The position numbers and the translations under genes are program-made. Shown here in pieces: positions 43,974 to 51,787 of a stretch of DNA of 64,000 nt (the stretch's first letter is position 1; the number at the start of each line of letters is the position of its first letter). The stretch is from NCBI GenBank assembly GCA_001767455.1, contig MELC01000060.1, positions 87,484 through 151,483 on the forward strand, given 5' to 3'. This stretch comes from Acidobacteria bacterium RIFCSPLOWO2_12_FULL_66_21. Its GTDB lineage: Bacteria > Acidobacteriota > Vicinamibacteria > Vicinamibacterales > 2-12-FULL-66-21. The notes under the pieces are model-generated. The model ran no database searches and was not told where the DNA came from. It was given only the letters and a program-made list of their open reading frames with translations.

Positions 43974-46900
43974 TTGATTCCTCGCAGCGCGTGGAGGTCG
44001 GCGAGCTTGTCGGCCGACTTGCGCGCGACACGCTGCTCTTCGTGCGGGCCGCAGACGGCGCGGAAGTCGCACCACACGCAGGCGCGCTCGTTCGGCGCAG
44101 CCGGCAGGAAGCCAAGCTCGATCGCGCGGTCCACGATCTCGAGCGCCTCCACGCCGGCGCGGCGCGTGGCGTCGTTGATGGGGATCTCGCGCTCGGTGAA
44201 CCCGCCGGCGGCGGTGCAGTAGAAGAGGCGGCCCGAGACGACCGGCAGCGAGAGCGCCTGTTCGACCGCGAGGCTGTAGAGCACCGGCTGGAGGATTCCG
44301 CCACCGCCGATCACGGTCTTGTCGGTGGTGCGGTTCTTCCCCGTCTTGTGGTCCGTGACGCGCAGCAGCGATCCGTCCGCGGTTCGCTCGATGAGATCGA
44401 TCGCGCCCCGCAGGCGGAACCGCCCGTCCACCATGACCGGATCCGGCGTGCTTCGCGGATCGCGCCCTTCGTCCGACAGGCCGAAACTGAATTCGAAGTA
44501 CTCCGGAATCCACCCGGGTGTGTCCGGAAGCCGGCGCGCCCACACCCTGAGGTCCCTGGCGATGTCGGCCATCTCGTCCTGCCAGACGCGCTCGATGGCC
44601 GGCGCAAGCTGCTCGTGATATTTCGCGCCGATCTCCTGCGTGACGGCGTCGAGAACCGCCAGCGCGCGATCGAGGCCGGCGTGCGTGACCGGAAGCCCGC
44701 CCTCGTCGCGACGCGCGCGAAAGAACATCGCCTGCGCCTCGTGGAACAGGGCGCCGCGCGTCAGCGGATCCAGCCGCTGGAGCGGCTCGGGCTCTTCAGC
44801 GGGCTGAAGCCGGTGGACGGCGGAGAGCAGGAACTGGTACGGGCAGCTCGAGTACTTCTGGAGCGCCGACAACGAGTACGGCCGCGCGCCGAGCCTGTGC
44901 TTTGCAAGCAGCGGCGTTGTCGTCGCGGTGAGGCGCGTGATGCCGTCGTACGGCGTCCACTGCGACCTCCCGCGCGCCCACCGCGCGGTCACCGATCGCT
45001 TCAGCGATTCGTTCAGCCGCAGGAGGTAATGGGCGTGGCCGCGGACTTTCGGCGGGATCTCGCAGCGCAGCAACTGCCGCAGCACGGCGAGATCGTGCTC
45101 GAAGTCGTCAATCGCTCTGGCCGGGTCGGCGGGCGAGGGCCACGCCAGGTGCGCCTCGCTTTCGATTGCGGCGCGCTCCTGGAGCTCTTCGTGGTTCGGG
45201 ATCGCGCCGGTGATCGCGCGCATGACGTCCAGGGCGTAGAACGACGGCACGCGCGGGCGCGATTCCGCCATGTCGATGCGGGGGTACGAGAGCCACAGGC
45301 GTTCGGTGGCGGCGCCGGCGGCCAGGCGCAGCAGCAGGCGCTCGGTCCGCCCGCGATGCAGTTGCAGCGCAAGACCCGCATCGAGCGGTTCCCGCAGCTC
45401 CTTGTCGAGCAGCATCGGATCTTCGTGGGGCTTCTGCGGGAACATCCGTTCCGCGAGCCCCGGCACGAAGACCACGCGGAACGTTCGGCCGCGCGCGTGC
45501 TGCGGGCCGCCGACGAACACGCGTCCGTAGCGCTGGCGCGGCGGCTCCACCTCCAGCAGCCGCAGCCGCTCCGCGAGGACGTCGCGCGCCTCGGCCAGCG
45601 TCACCGGACCGATGGCGGCCATCGGCCTGAGCTCCTTCAGCACTTCCAGCACGCGATCCGGCTGGCGCAGCACGAGCGGCGACAGCTCGAACAACCGATC
45701 GAGCCATTCGCCCCACGTCGCGGCAGCCGGCCACGAGGCCAGGCGGTCGACGATCGGCAGCGCGAACGACCGCAGGTGCTGGAGATTCCGGAGATCGCGC
45801 GCGATGCCCCGCGCGCGCGGCGACTCCGCGTCCTCCTTGGTTTCCTCCTGGATCCGGACGCGATACTCCTTCTCCATCCCGTCGAGCCGCCGGTGCCATC
45901 GCGCGGAGTCTCCGCCGATGACCGCTGACTCGACGATCAACGTCTCCCATTTCCACGGCGCGCGCAAAGACCCGTCCACGACCGCCGCGTCGTCCGAAAC
46001 ATCGAACTCCGTCGCGTGCGCGTCATCGGTCGCGCGGCCCTTTAGGGCTGCCTTGGGCACCTGCGCGAGCGACAGGTACTCGGCGAAGCGGCGCGCGGAA
46101 AGCTTCTCGCACGCGCAGGCCAGGATCGCGAGCAGCGCGCGGCCGGACGGATGCGGCCTCCGCGTACCCCGCTCGAACCACGCGGGAATGCCCGCGTCCG
46201 GCTCGGGCAGGGTGCCGTCGTGGCGCGATCCAACGCGCGCGAACGCGTGCTCGAGCAGGCCGACGTACCGCTCGGGCGATCGCACGAGCACGGCCATCTC
46301 GTCGAACGGCACGCCGCGCCGCGACTCCTCGAGAATGCGCCGCGCGATCTCCACCGCCTCGCGCCCTTCGCCCGGCGCGGAGAAGAACCGCACGTCGCCG
46401 GCCCGTTCGCGCGACGGCGGCCGCGTGCTGGCGAACAGGTGCCGCCGCAGCGCGACGAGGTCGCTCTCCCCTTTCTGCTCGAGGACTTCGCCAACCAGAC
46501 CCAGGCTCTCCAGCCGTTCCAATGCCTGGAGATCTCCGAACGGGACGGTGACGATGACGGCGGAGGAGGCCTCGAGGAGAGCCCGGACGAACTGAAACTC
46601 GATCGCGGAGTCGAGAGGCACGTCGAGCAGGACGAGCGGGCGCTCGCGCGTCCCTGTCACGGCCGCCGCGGCGGTTGTCATCAACGTGGCGCGATCGATC
46701 GCCGACGCGGACGCGAACTGTTCGTCGAACCGCTCGAGGAGCGCGGACAGGTCCGGTCCGCCGAGCGGCAGCGCGGCCAGCGAAGACGCGGCGACCCCCG
46801 CGAGCCGCAGCTCGTTCAGCGTGCGCGCCAGCGCCCGCGGGAAGCCCGGCGTTCCCGCCACCGGAAGAAAGTAGTCGAGCGCACCGTCGCGCGAGGCCTC

Positions 46901-47131
46901 GAAGGTCGCGCGCGCGGCGACGGCTTCCGACGCCAGGTATGTGGACGCAGCCGTCCGCTCGGCCGCCAGGATCGGAGCCGCCAGACGCGCGGCAAGCTGC
47001 GCGAGGCTGAAGCGGTGCAGCCCAACCGTCGCGCCGCGCTCGACCGCAATCGACCGCGCCAGATCGTCGGCCGCTTCGCGCGTCGCGCCGACGATCAGGA
47101 CTTCCTCACCCGCGTCCGCGTGGGCTCGCAC
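43970..47131 (-). CDS. addB: AddB-type nuclease subunit with Fe-S cluster motif
   Basis: A protein of at least 1053 residues, with a degenerate helicase-like N-terminal half and a C-terminal PD-(D/E)xK nuclease. Four cysteines in AddB spacing (SCPYQF and, near the end, C-VW-C-DFRAV-C) would hold a [4Fe-4S] cluster. The nuclease motif is LRGAIDLIERTADGSLLRVTDHKTGK. It overlaps addA by four bases. The GTG at 47131 is the first canonical start in frame, but coding-like sequence continues upstream (VESAAAELRLAEARAFVRAH), and an AAGGAG near 47205 lies in front of a CTC-TCC-ATC stretch, so the true start may be unusual. The segment KAALKGRA is encoded by an inserted palindrome at 46035-46052. Confidence 0.85.
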   Translation of the reverse strand: MRAHADAGEEVLIVGATREAADDLARSIAVERGATVGLHRFSLAQLAARLAAPILAAERTAASTYLASEAVAARATFEASRDGALDYFLPVAGTPGFPRALARTLNELRLAGVAASSLAALPLGGPDLSALLERFDEQFASASAIDRATLMTTAAAAVTGTRERPLVLLDVPLDSAIEFQFVRALLEASSAVIVTVPFGDLQALERLESLGLVGEVLEQKGESDLVALRRHLFASTRPPSRERAGDVRFFSAPGEGREAVEIARRILEESRRGVPFDEMAVLVRSPERYVGLLEHAFARVGSRHDGTLPEPDAGIPAWFERGTRRPHPSGRALLAILACACEKLSARRFAEYLSLAQVPKAALKGRATDDAHATEFDVSDDAAVVDGSLRAPWKWETLIVESAVIGGDSARWHRRLDGMEKEYRVRIQEETKEDAESPRARGIARDLRNLQHLRSFALPIVDRLASWPAAATWGEWLDRLFELSPLVLRQPDRVLEVLKELRPMAAIGPVTLAEARDVLAERLRLLEVEPPRQRYGRVFVGGPQHARGRTFRVVFVPGLAERMFPQKPHEDPMLLDKELREPLDAGLALQLHRGRTERLLLRLAAGAATERLWLSYPRIDMAESRPRVPSFYALDVMRAITGAIPNHEELQERAAIESEAHLAWPSPADPARAIDDFEHDLAVLRQLLRCEIPPKVRGHAHYLLRLNESLKRSVTARWARGRSQWTPYDGITRLTATTTPLLAKHRLGARPYSLSALQKYSSCPYQFLLSAVHRLQPAEEPEPLQRLDPLTRGALFHEAQAMFFRARRDEGGLPVTHAGLDRALAVLDAVTQEIGAKYHEQLAPAIERVWQDEMADIARDLRVWARRLPDTPGWIPEYFEFSFGLSDEGRDPRSTPDPVMVDGRFRLRGAIDLIERTADGSLLRVTDHKTGKNRTTDKTVIGGGGILQPVLYSLAVEQALSLPVVSGRLFYCTAAGGFTEREIPINDATRRAGVEALEIVDRAIELGFLPAAPNERACVWCDFRAVCGPHEEQRVARKSADKLADLHALRGIK
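46035..46052. repeat. Dispersed palindrome inside addB
   Basis: GCGGCCCTTTAGGGCTGCC, a copy of the GCAGCCCTNNAGGGCTGC family, is read in frame as KAALKGRA. Confidence 0.75.
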
Positions 47132-47275
47132 GAACGCGCGCGCTTCCGCCAGGCGCAGCTCGGCCGCGGCGGATTCGACGGTGCGACAGTGGGAGAAGGT
47201 GATGGAGAGGCTCCTTCCCGGACTCCGTGCCGGGGCGCCGGAATCGGGCGCGCTACGCGACCGACAAACTCACAA

Positions 47276-47357
47276 CTCCAAACTGCAAACTCAGAACTCA
47301 GAACTCACAACTCACAACTCACAACTTCAAACTTCAAACTGCAAACTGCAAACTCCA
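47276..47357. repeat. Heptamer array (AACTCAC / CAAACTG units)
   Basis: About eleven 7-bp units with changes between neighbours. It occupies the gap between addB and the CBM9-like gene and runs up to the stop of the latter. Confidence 0.9.
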
Positions 47358-47360
47358 AAC

Positions 47361-48275
47361 TCAATGCGCGGCGAGCTGGAGCACCGCCCACGCTTTGATT
47401 GGCTTCGGCATGTTGAAGTCGGCGCGCTGGGCGCCGCTTCGGCCCCTTCCGCCGCCGCCGCCCATCCCGCCGCCTCGCGGACGGCCGAACCCGCCGCGGC
47501 CGCCGATGCCGCCGCCGTCAATGCCGCCAGGTCCGCCAAAGCTGCCGCTCCTGCCAGGCGTCTCCCGCTTCGGCGTTTCGAGACCAATGCCGATCGCCGC
47601 GCCCGGCTTCGCGCCGATCGCATACGGGAAGTCCGACGTGACCGCGAGCGGTACCTTCAGCTCGTAGACGAGCGTGCCGCCCGCCTGCGCGATCTGTGCC
47701 TCGATGCCCGGCGCGCGATCCCGCATGTAGCTGCGCACGTCATCGTTTCCCGGTCCCAGCACTTCGAGACGGTTGGCAGGCTCGAGCCGCGGTGCGCCGC
47801 CGCCCGGCTCCTGGTCCGGATCGTCGCCCGTGGGACGCTGACGTTCACCCGGATCTCCGCCGCGGCCGCGTCCACGCCCGCCGAAGCCGCCATACCCCGC
47901 GCCGCCCGTGAAACCCGCACCGATCGGAAACTTGATCCCGAAGCGTTTCTTGTCCTTCCCATCGGGATCGAACCAGATGACGAGCCCTTCGCGCACGATC
48001 TGCATGCGCGCGGTTTGATCGCCGGCGATGACCGCCACATACAGGAACTCGCCGTCGTTGGCCGCGCCGAACGTCATCGCGTGCTTGTCGTCGAAGGGCA
48101 CGAGCGGACCGGGCCAATCCACGGAGTCCCCATCGATCGCGATGGCGCGATCGCGCCAGCGGCTCTCGAGGCGCGGCTTCTTCGAGCCGGCCTGGAGCGC
48201 GGCCGATGTCGCGCACACCGCCAACAGCGTCACCGCTATGGCAACACGTCCGAACGACGTCTTGTTCATGTTCAT
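47361..48275 (-). CDS. Exported protein with CBM9/DOMON-like domain
   Basis: A 304-residue protein with a signal peptide (FGRVAIAVTLLAVCATSAA). Residues about 36-135 resemble a family-9 carbohydrate-binding or DOMON-like sandwich (AIAIDGDSVDWPGPLVPFDD, FGAANDGEFLYVAVIAGDQ, GLVIWFDPDGKDKKRFGIKF). Two glycine/arginine-rich stretches (about 138-165 and 245-285) interrupt the fold. No catalytic site is seen. It lies beside the sigma/anti-sigma/Spy genes in the same direction, but a 70-base gap separates it, so membership in that operon is uncertain. Confidence 0.65.
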   Translation of the reverse strand: MNMNKTSFGRVAIAVTLLAVCATSAALQAGSKKPRLESRWRDRAIAIDGDSVDWPGPLVPFDDKHAMTFGAANDGEFLYVAVIAGDQTARMQIVREGLVIWFDPDGKDKKRFGIKFPIGAGFTGGAGYGGFGGRGRGRGGDPGERQRPTGDDPDQEPGGGAPRLEPANRLEVLGPGNDDVRSYMRDRAPGIEAQIAQAGGTLVYELKVPLAVTSDFPYAIGAKPGAAIGIGLETPKRETPGRSGSFGGPGGIDGGGIGGRGGFGRPRGGGMGGGGGRGRSGAQRADFNMPKPIKAWAVLQLAAH

Positions 48276-48344
48276 GATCTTACCTGTGGCACCCTGGCGC
48301 GAGTCGCGCCGCGCCTGTGGCGGCCTGGCGGCCTTCTCGCGGAG

Positions 48345-48794
48345 TCATCGCGGCCCCATCGGGCTGAACCCTCTTCCCCGTCCGCGGCCTCGCGGTGCCT
48401 CCTGCAGCCAGCGTTCGAATCGCTGTTGCTGCTCGGGGGTCAGGATTTTGCGGATTTCCTCTTGAAAATCGTGCTGTTCCTGCTGGGCGCGCTTGACCAT
48501 CTCGTCTTGCACCGCCTCGAGCCTGGGCCGCCGGGCCTTGAAGATCTCCTCGATCTTCGTCCGCTGCTCCGGCGTCAGTTGGAGTTCTCGATCCAGGCGC
48601 TCGATGAGCATGCCGGGGGACGGACCCCCGGGACCCGGCCCCGGACCTCCGCCGCGCATGGCCATGCCAAAACCCCCGTCGCGCAGTGGCGGCGGACCCA
48701 GGCGGCGCCCGATGATCGTGCCGCCGGCCAGGCCGACGCAGAAGACCGCCAGCACGAACAGCGAGAACCAGATGCGCGTGCGGTTATCGGACAT
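48345..48794 (-). CDS. Spy/CpxP/ZraP-like periplasmic chaperone or metal sensor, membrane-anchored
   Basis: A 149-residue protein with one N-terminal membrane helix (IWFSLFVLAVFCVGLAGGTIIG), a G/P-rich linker, and a long helical domain with two LTPEQ motifs (LQLTPEQRTKIEEIF, ILTPEQQQRFERW). This is the hallmark of the Spy/CpxP/ZraP (LTXXQ) family, which binds misfolded envelope proteins or metals. It starts within the 3' end of the anti-sigma gene (11-base overlap), so the two are coupled. It is a likely target or feedback component of the ECF module. Confidence 0.85.
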   Translation of the reverse strand: MSDNRTRIWFSLFVLAVFCVGLAGGTIIGRRLGPPPLRDGGFGMAMRGGGPGPGPGGPSPGMLIERLDRELQLTPEQRTKIEEIFKARRPRLEAVQDEMVKRAQQEQHDFQEEIRKILTPEQQQRFERWLQEAPRGRGRGRGFSPMGPR

Positions 48795-49293
48795 TGTTCG
48801 GGTCTCCGGCCGACGGCAGCGTTCCGGTCAGCACGCCTTCGAGCAGCGCGTCGCCGCTGGCCGACGGCTGCAGGAACACGGCGGCGGGAGTGTTCGACGG
48901 CGCCGTGACATCCTCGAACGTCACCTGCGGCGCCGGCGTCGTAGTCGACGGCGTCCGCGCTGCGCCAACGCCGAGCCAGGCCAGCACGACGAGCGCGGCC
49001 GCGACCGGCGCGAGTCCCGCCGTCCAGGCACGCCAGTTGGCGAGGTCGAGGATGCTTTCCGCGGGCTCGTCCTGCCGATCGAGGCGCGCGGCCACTCGCT
49101 GTGCGAAGCCCGGACGGACCGGTGTGTCAACGCGCGCGTGCAGCAGCCGCGCGACGTGGCGCTGATCGTCGAGCGCCGCGCGGCACCCCGCGCACGATGT
49201 CAGGTGTGCATCGAGACGCGCACGCTCGTCGGCGGTCAGCCCCGCGGCGTCCGCGTCCCGCGCGATTAGGTGTTCCACGTCCTTGCAGTCCAT
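48784..49293 (-). CDS. Anti-sigma factor with zinc-finger (HC2 type)
   Basis: A 169-residue protein. I chose the ATG at 49293, after GGGGAT, over a GTG four codons earlier. The N-terminal anti-sigma domain has the H-x3-C-x2-C motif (DAHLTSCAGC, about residues 29-38). A single membrane helix (LAPVAAALVVLAWLGVGAA) and a periplasmic tail of about 60 residues follow. Such proteins hold an ECF sigma factor at the membrane until a stress signal triggers release. The ECF gene lies directly upstream in the same direction, separated by a heptamer repeat array, and a Spy-like gene overlaps the 3' end. Confidence 0.85.
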   Translation of the reverse strand: MDCKDVEHLIARDADAAGLTADERARLDAHLTSCAGCRAALDDQRHVARLLHARVDTPVRPGFAQRVAARLDRQDEPAESILDLANWRAWTAGLAPVAAALVVLAWLGVGAARTPSTTTPAPQVTFEDVTAPSNTPAAVFLQPSASGDALLEGVLTGTLPSAGDPNNVR

Positions 49294-49305
49294 CGTGATC
49301 CCCAC

Positions 49306-49363
49306 GACTTTCGACTTTGACTTTGACTACCGACTTTGACTATCGACTATCGACTATCGACTG
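49306..49363. repeat. Heptamer array (CGACTAT) with GACTTT hexamers
   Basis: Period-6 (gacttt) then period-7 (cgactat) units between the sigma and anti-sigma genes. The array overlaps the last codons of the sigma gene. Confidence 0.9.
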
Positions 49364-49926
49364 ATCCAGCCCTTGACAGGCCGGAGAAGCGAGCGCAGAC
49401 GCTTCCTGCCCCGGAAGATCCTCGATTCGACCGTCCCGATGGGCACGCCGAGCGCGGCGGCAATCTCCTGGTATTCGAGCCCTTCCACGTCGCGCAACAC
49501 GACCGCCTCGCTCAACTCCACCGGAAGCGCCGCGAGCGCGCGATCGATGAGCTGCCGCATCGCCAGCGGCCGTTCGATCCCATCGTCCGCCGTTCCCCGA
49601 TCGATCGGGGAACCCTCCGAGCTCGTGTCGCGCGTATCGGACGAGAACAGCCGGAGCCATCGCGACCGGCGGGTCCGATGCGTGCGAATGACGTTCAGGG
49701 CGACCCCGTAGAGCCAGGTCCTGAAGGTCGCGTCCGAACGGAACGACCCGATGCTGCGCCACGCGCGGACGAATGCTTCCTGCGCGAGGTCGTCCGCCTG
49801 GTCGTCCGAGTTGGTCATCGCGCGGGCCAGGTTCACGATCTGCCCCTGGTAGCGCCGGACCAGCTCGTCGAACGCCTCGCGGCTTCCCCCGGCAGCCTCT
49901 TCCACGAGGCTCCGGTCGGCATCCAC
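49354..49926 (-). CDS. RNA polymerase ECF sigma factor
   Basis: A 190-residue sigma factor of the extracytoplasmic-function group. Region 2 contains REAFDELVRRYQGQIVNLARAM, DDLAQEAFVRAWRSIGSFR and FRTWLYGVALNVIR; region 4 contains ALAALPVELSEAVVLRDVEGL, YQEIAAALGVPIGTVESRIFRGRKRLR. A linker of about 35 residues separates them. It resembles RpoE-type factors paired with zinc-containing anti-sigma proteins, and such a gene follows. The stop codon lies inside the heptamer array, showing that the array has grown up to or into the coding end. Confidence 0.92.
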   Translation of the reverse strand: MDADRSLVEEAAGGSREAFDELVRRYQGQIVNLARAMTNSDDQADDLAQEAFVRAWRSIGSFRSDATFRTWLYGVALNVIRTHRTRRSRWLRLFSSDTRDTSSEGSPIDRGTADDGIERPLAMRQLIDRALAALPVELSEAVVLRDVEGLEYQEIAAALGVPIGTVESRIFRGRKRLRSLLRPVKGWISR

Positions 49927-49948
49927 TGTTCGTCTCGCTCTGAGTGTA

Positions 49949-49969
49949 GCGCAGCCCTTTAGGGCTGCC
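49949..49969. repeat. Palindrome GCAGCCCTTTAGGGCTGC
   Basis: A copy of the dispersed palindrome 22 bases upstream of the ECF sigma start. Confidence 0.9.
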
Positions 49970-50006
49970 TCACCCGCGCGACGCCCCGTGCACCACCGAC
50001 CGGAAA

Positions 50007-50049
50007 GTCGGGGATCCCGGAGTCGGAAGACGACTCCGGGATCCCCGAC
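50007..50049. terminator. Strong 18-bp hairpin between Spy-like and sigma genes
   Basis: GTCGGGGATCCCGGAGTC pairs perfectly with GACTCCGGGATCCCCGAC across the loop GGAAGAC. Outer arms (CCACCGACCGG / CCGGCCGGTGG) extend it. There is no T-tract, so intrinsic termination is likely but not certain; it would end the Spy-like transcript. Confidence 0.6.
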
Positions 50050-50073
50050 CTCCCGGCCGGTGGCCGCGCGAGC

Positions 50074-50598
50074 TTACCGCAGCCAGCGGAGCCGGCCGAA
50101 CCCGGGTCCGCCGCCGGGGCCGCCTCGGCCTGGACCGCGCCCGCGGCCCTCAGGCATCTTCGACAGCAGTTCCTTCTCCTTCGCGCGCTGTTCGGGAGTC
50201 AGCACCTGCGCGATGCGGGTCTGGATCTCGATGCGCTCGGTGAGCGCCTCGTTGTGCGCGGCAATCAGCGCCGCCTTGAGCTGGTCGATGTTCTGGCCGT
50301 CGCCAAGGATGGCGATCCGCAACTGCCGCTCGAGGTCGGCGACCTTCTGCTGCGGAGGATTATCCGATCGATGCTGCTCGGTGATCGTGCGGATCTGCTC
50401 GCGCTGCGCCTCGGTGAGGTTCAGCTCGCGCATCATCGGGAACGGCCCGCCGGGTCCGCCGGGGCCGCCTCCGGGCCCCATGCCCATGCCGCGGCCGAAG
50501 CCCCGCCCCTGGCCCTGCGGCGGCTGAGCCATGACGGAAACCGTTGCCAGCGCGGCGACCGCAATCACCGCGAGGCCTGTGAGAATCGTGCGTTTCAT
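50074..50598 (-). CDS. Spy/CpxP-family periplasmic protein
   Basis: A 174-residue exported protein: signal peptide (MKRTILTGLAVIAVAALATVSVMA), a Gly/Met-rich region, then two LTXXQ motifs (LNLTEAQREQIRTI, VLTPEQRAKEKELL) and a G/P/R-rich tail. It is a second member of the Spy/CpxP family within 2 kb, here soluble rather than membrane-anchored. It probably acts as an ATP-independent chaperone or metal binder of the periplasm. It lies upstream of and parallel to the ECF sigma gene, separated by a strong hairpin, so it may be a separate transcription unit. Confidence 0.87.
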   Translation of the reverse strand: MKRTILTGLAVIAVAALATVSVMAQPPQGQGRGFGRGMGMGPGGGPGGPGGPFPMMRELNLTEAQREQIRTITEQHRSDNPPQQKVADLERQLRIAILGDGQNIDQLKAALIAAHNEALTERIEIQTRIAQVLTPEQRAKEKELLSKMPEGRGRGPGRGGPGGGPGFGRLRWLR

Positions 50599-50659
50599 CT
50601 GCGTGCCTCCTGTTTCTGCTTACTTAGACTCAGGGGGCTCGCCACTTATTCCCGCCTTG

Positions 50660-50795
50660 GCGCGCCGACTCGTCCGGCGAAGCGTTTCGCGAAGGTGGAA
50701 GCGCGCGAGCGCGGAGGCGGCTCGCCGTCCGGCGGTAAGCAGGCAGCACGCGGTAAGCAGGCGGCAGGCAGCAGCGGGCAGTGAGTCAAGCTGTC
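50660..50795. repeat. REP-like core followed by GCAGGCA heptamers
   Basis: GTCCGGCGAAGCGTTTCGCG and AAGGTGGAAGCGC, then period-7 units (gtaagca, gcaggca, gcagcgg) and, at 50800-50820, the GCTGTTTCAGCGGGACGGCG module also seen at 53657. There is no gene in the 420 bases between 50598 and 51019. Confidence 0.85.
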
Positions 50796-50834
50796 GAGCT
50801 GTTTCAGCGGGACGGCGTGATCCACTGCCAGCTG

Positions 50835-51000
50835 CTAGTGTCCCGTCTCCGTGGTTCGTGACATAACTCCGGGGCGGGGCATTCCGTCTGGCTGCGTTGC
50901 TCCTCCCTCAAATACACCCAGTATTCTCGGTCGTCGCGCCTTGCCAACCGGGCGCCGCGCTCCGGGATTTATGCCACGATCCACGGGGACGGGACACTAG
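50835..51000. mobile_element. 166-bp MITE-like element with terminal inverted repeats
   Basis: The ends are CTAGTGTCCCGTCTCCGTGG and, inverted, CTAGTGTCCCGTCCCCGTGG (one mismatch in 20). Inner parts are partly palindromic (GTGACATAACTCCGG / CCGGGATTTATGCCAC). It contains no gene and interrupts a heptamer array (CAGCTG before, CTGCCTGCTG after). Confidence 0.75.
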
Positions 51001-51018
51001 CTGCCTGCTGCCGGCTGT

Positions 51019-51225
51019 CTACGACGTCTTACTATCCAGGTACTCCAGCATCTGTCTTCGATGCGCGATCGCCTGATTGCTCAACGGTTTAGCGGCACGC
51101 CGGGTGTCGTCGAACGGCAGGGAGCGCTGCGCGTACGCTTCGCGGCGGGCGCGGGTCCGCTCCATCCCGGTGCGGAAGCACTCGAAACATAACGTGCGGC
51201 CGTGGACGTGCGGGCACCTTGCCAT
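51019..51225 (-). CDS. Small zinc-binding-like protein, 68 aa
   Basis: ATG at 51225 preceded by AGGAGG. The sequence begins MARCPHVHGRTLCFECFRTG, with C4, H6/H8, C13 and C16 that could form one zinc site. A basic helix (MERTRARREAYAQRSLPF) and a helical tail (AIAHRRQMLEYL) follow. It is nine bases downstream of another small gene in the same direction, so they form a small operon. The function is unknown; the cysteine spacing suggests a nucleic-acid or protein-binding knuckle. Confidence 0.6.
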   Translation of the reverse strand: MARCPHVHGRTLCFECFRTGMERTRARREAYAQRSLPFDDTRRAAKPLSNQAIAHRRQMLEYLDSKTS

Positions 51226-51234
51226 GGCCTCCTC

Positions 51235-51513
51235 CTACTTCCCGTCCACCAGATCCAGCAGGCCGAGCGCGTGGCGCGCGTGAATCTGCGCCTGCCGGCG
51301 CCGCCGGTCGAGCGCCTTGTACTTGTCGGGACCGCGCAGAACGAGGGAAGGCAAGGCGAGGCGCAACCCCGCGCGGCTGCCCTGAGCTTGTCGAAGGGGC
51401 CGCCCAATCCCCGATCCGCCCTCAGCGTCTCGGAGTGTGATGTCGCCGAAATCCAGCTTGCGTGCGAGCGAACCGTCGAAAACGGGCTTGCCCTGAGCAT
51501 GTCGAAGGGGCAT
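51235..51513 (-). CDS. Small hypothetical protein, 92 aa, containing repeat-derived segments
   Basis: ATG at 51513 with AAGGAG about seven bases upstream. Two parts of the protein, PLRHAQGK (residues 2-9) and PLRQAQGS (about 39-46), are encoded by copies of the CCCTGAGC-TTGTCGAAGGGG repeat (51490-51510 and 51379-51405). The remaining sequence (VFDGSLARKLDFGDITLRDAE, RRRRQAQIHARHALGLLDLV) has no recognised domain. It precedes the 68-aa zinc-like gene. It may be an ordinary small gene that has absorbed repeats, including at its very start. Confidence 0.5.
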   Translation of the reverse strand: MPLRHAQGKPVFDGSLARKLDFGDITLRDAEGGSGIGRPLRQAQGSRAGLRLALPSLVLRGPDKYKALDRRRRQAQIHARHALGLLDLVDGK

Positions 51514-51610
51514 CGGGCCTTCTCCTTCTCACTGGGGCGGGGCCCACCGCCCCGTCCATGCGCCCAGTCTAGAAGAGCCCTGTGACAGGGTAGGTCACGG
51601 GGTATCCTGT

Positions 51611-51776
51611 GAATTGGCGAATTGGCGAATTGGCGAATTGTGAATTAGTGAATTCGTGGATTAGTGAATCAGGCGCGGCAAGCCGTCCATTGGGACGACT
51701 CGAGCTCGTCCCCGGCAATTCACCAATTCACAAATTCAATTCACCAATTCACGAATTCACCAACTCACGAATTCTA
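51611..51776. repeat. Inverted arms of GAATT-type 7-8-bp units
   Basis: Left arm (ttggcgaa, gtgaatt units) at 51611-51668; right arm (ccaattca, cgaattca units) at 51714-51776. The arms are complementary and could form a hairpin of over 50 bp stem with an AT-rich sequence unlike the rest of the window. Confidence 0.9.
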
Positions 51777-51787
51777 GCATCGCCCCT

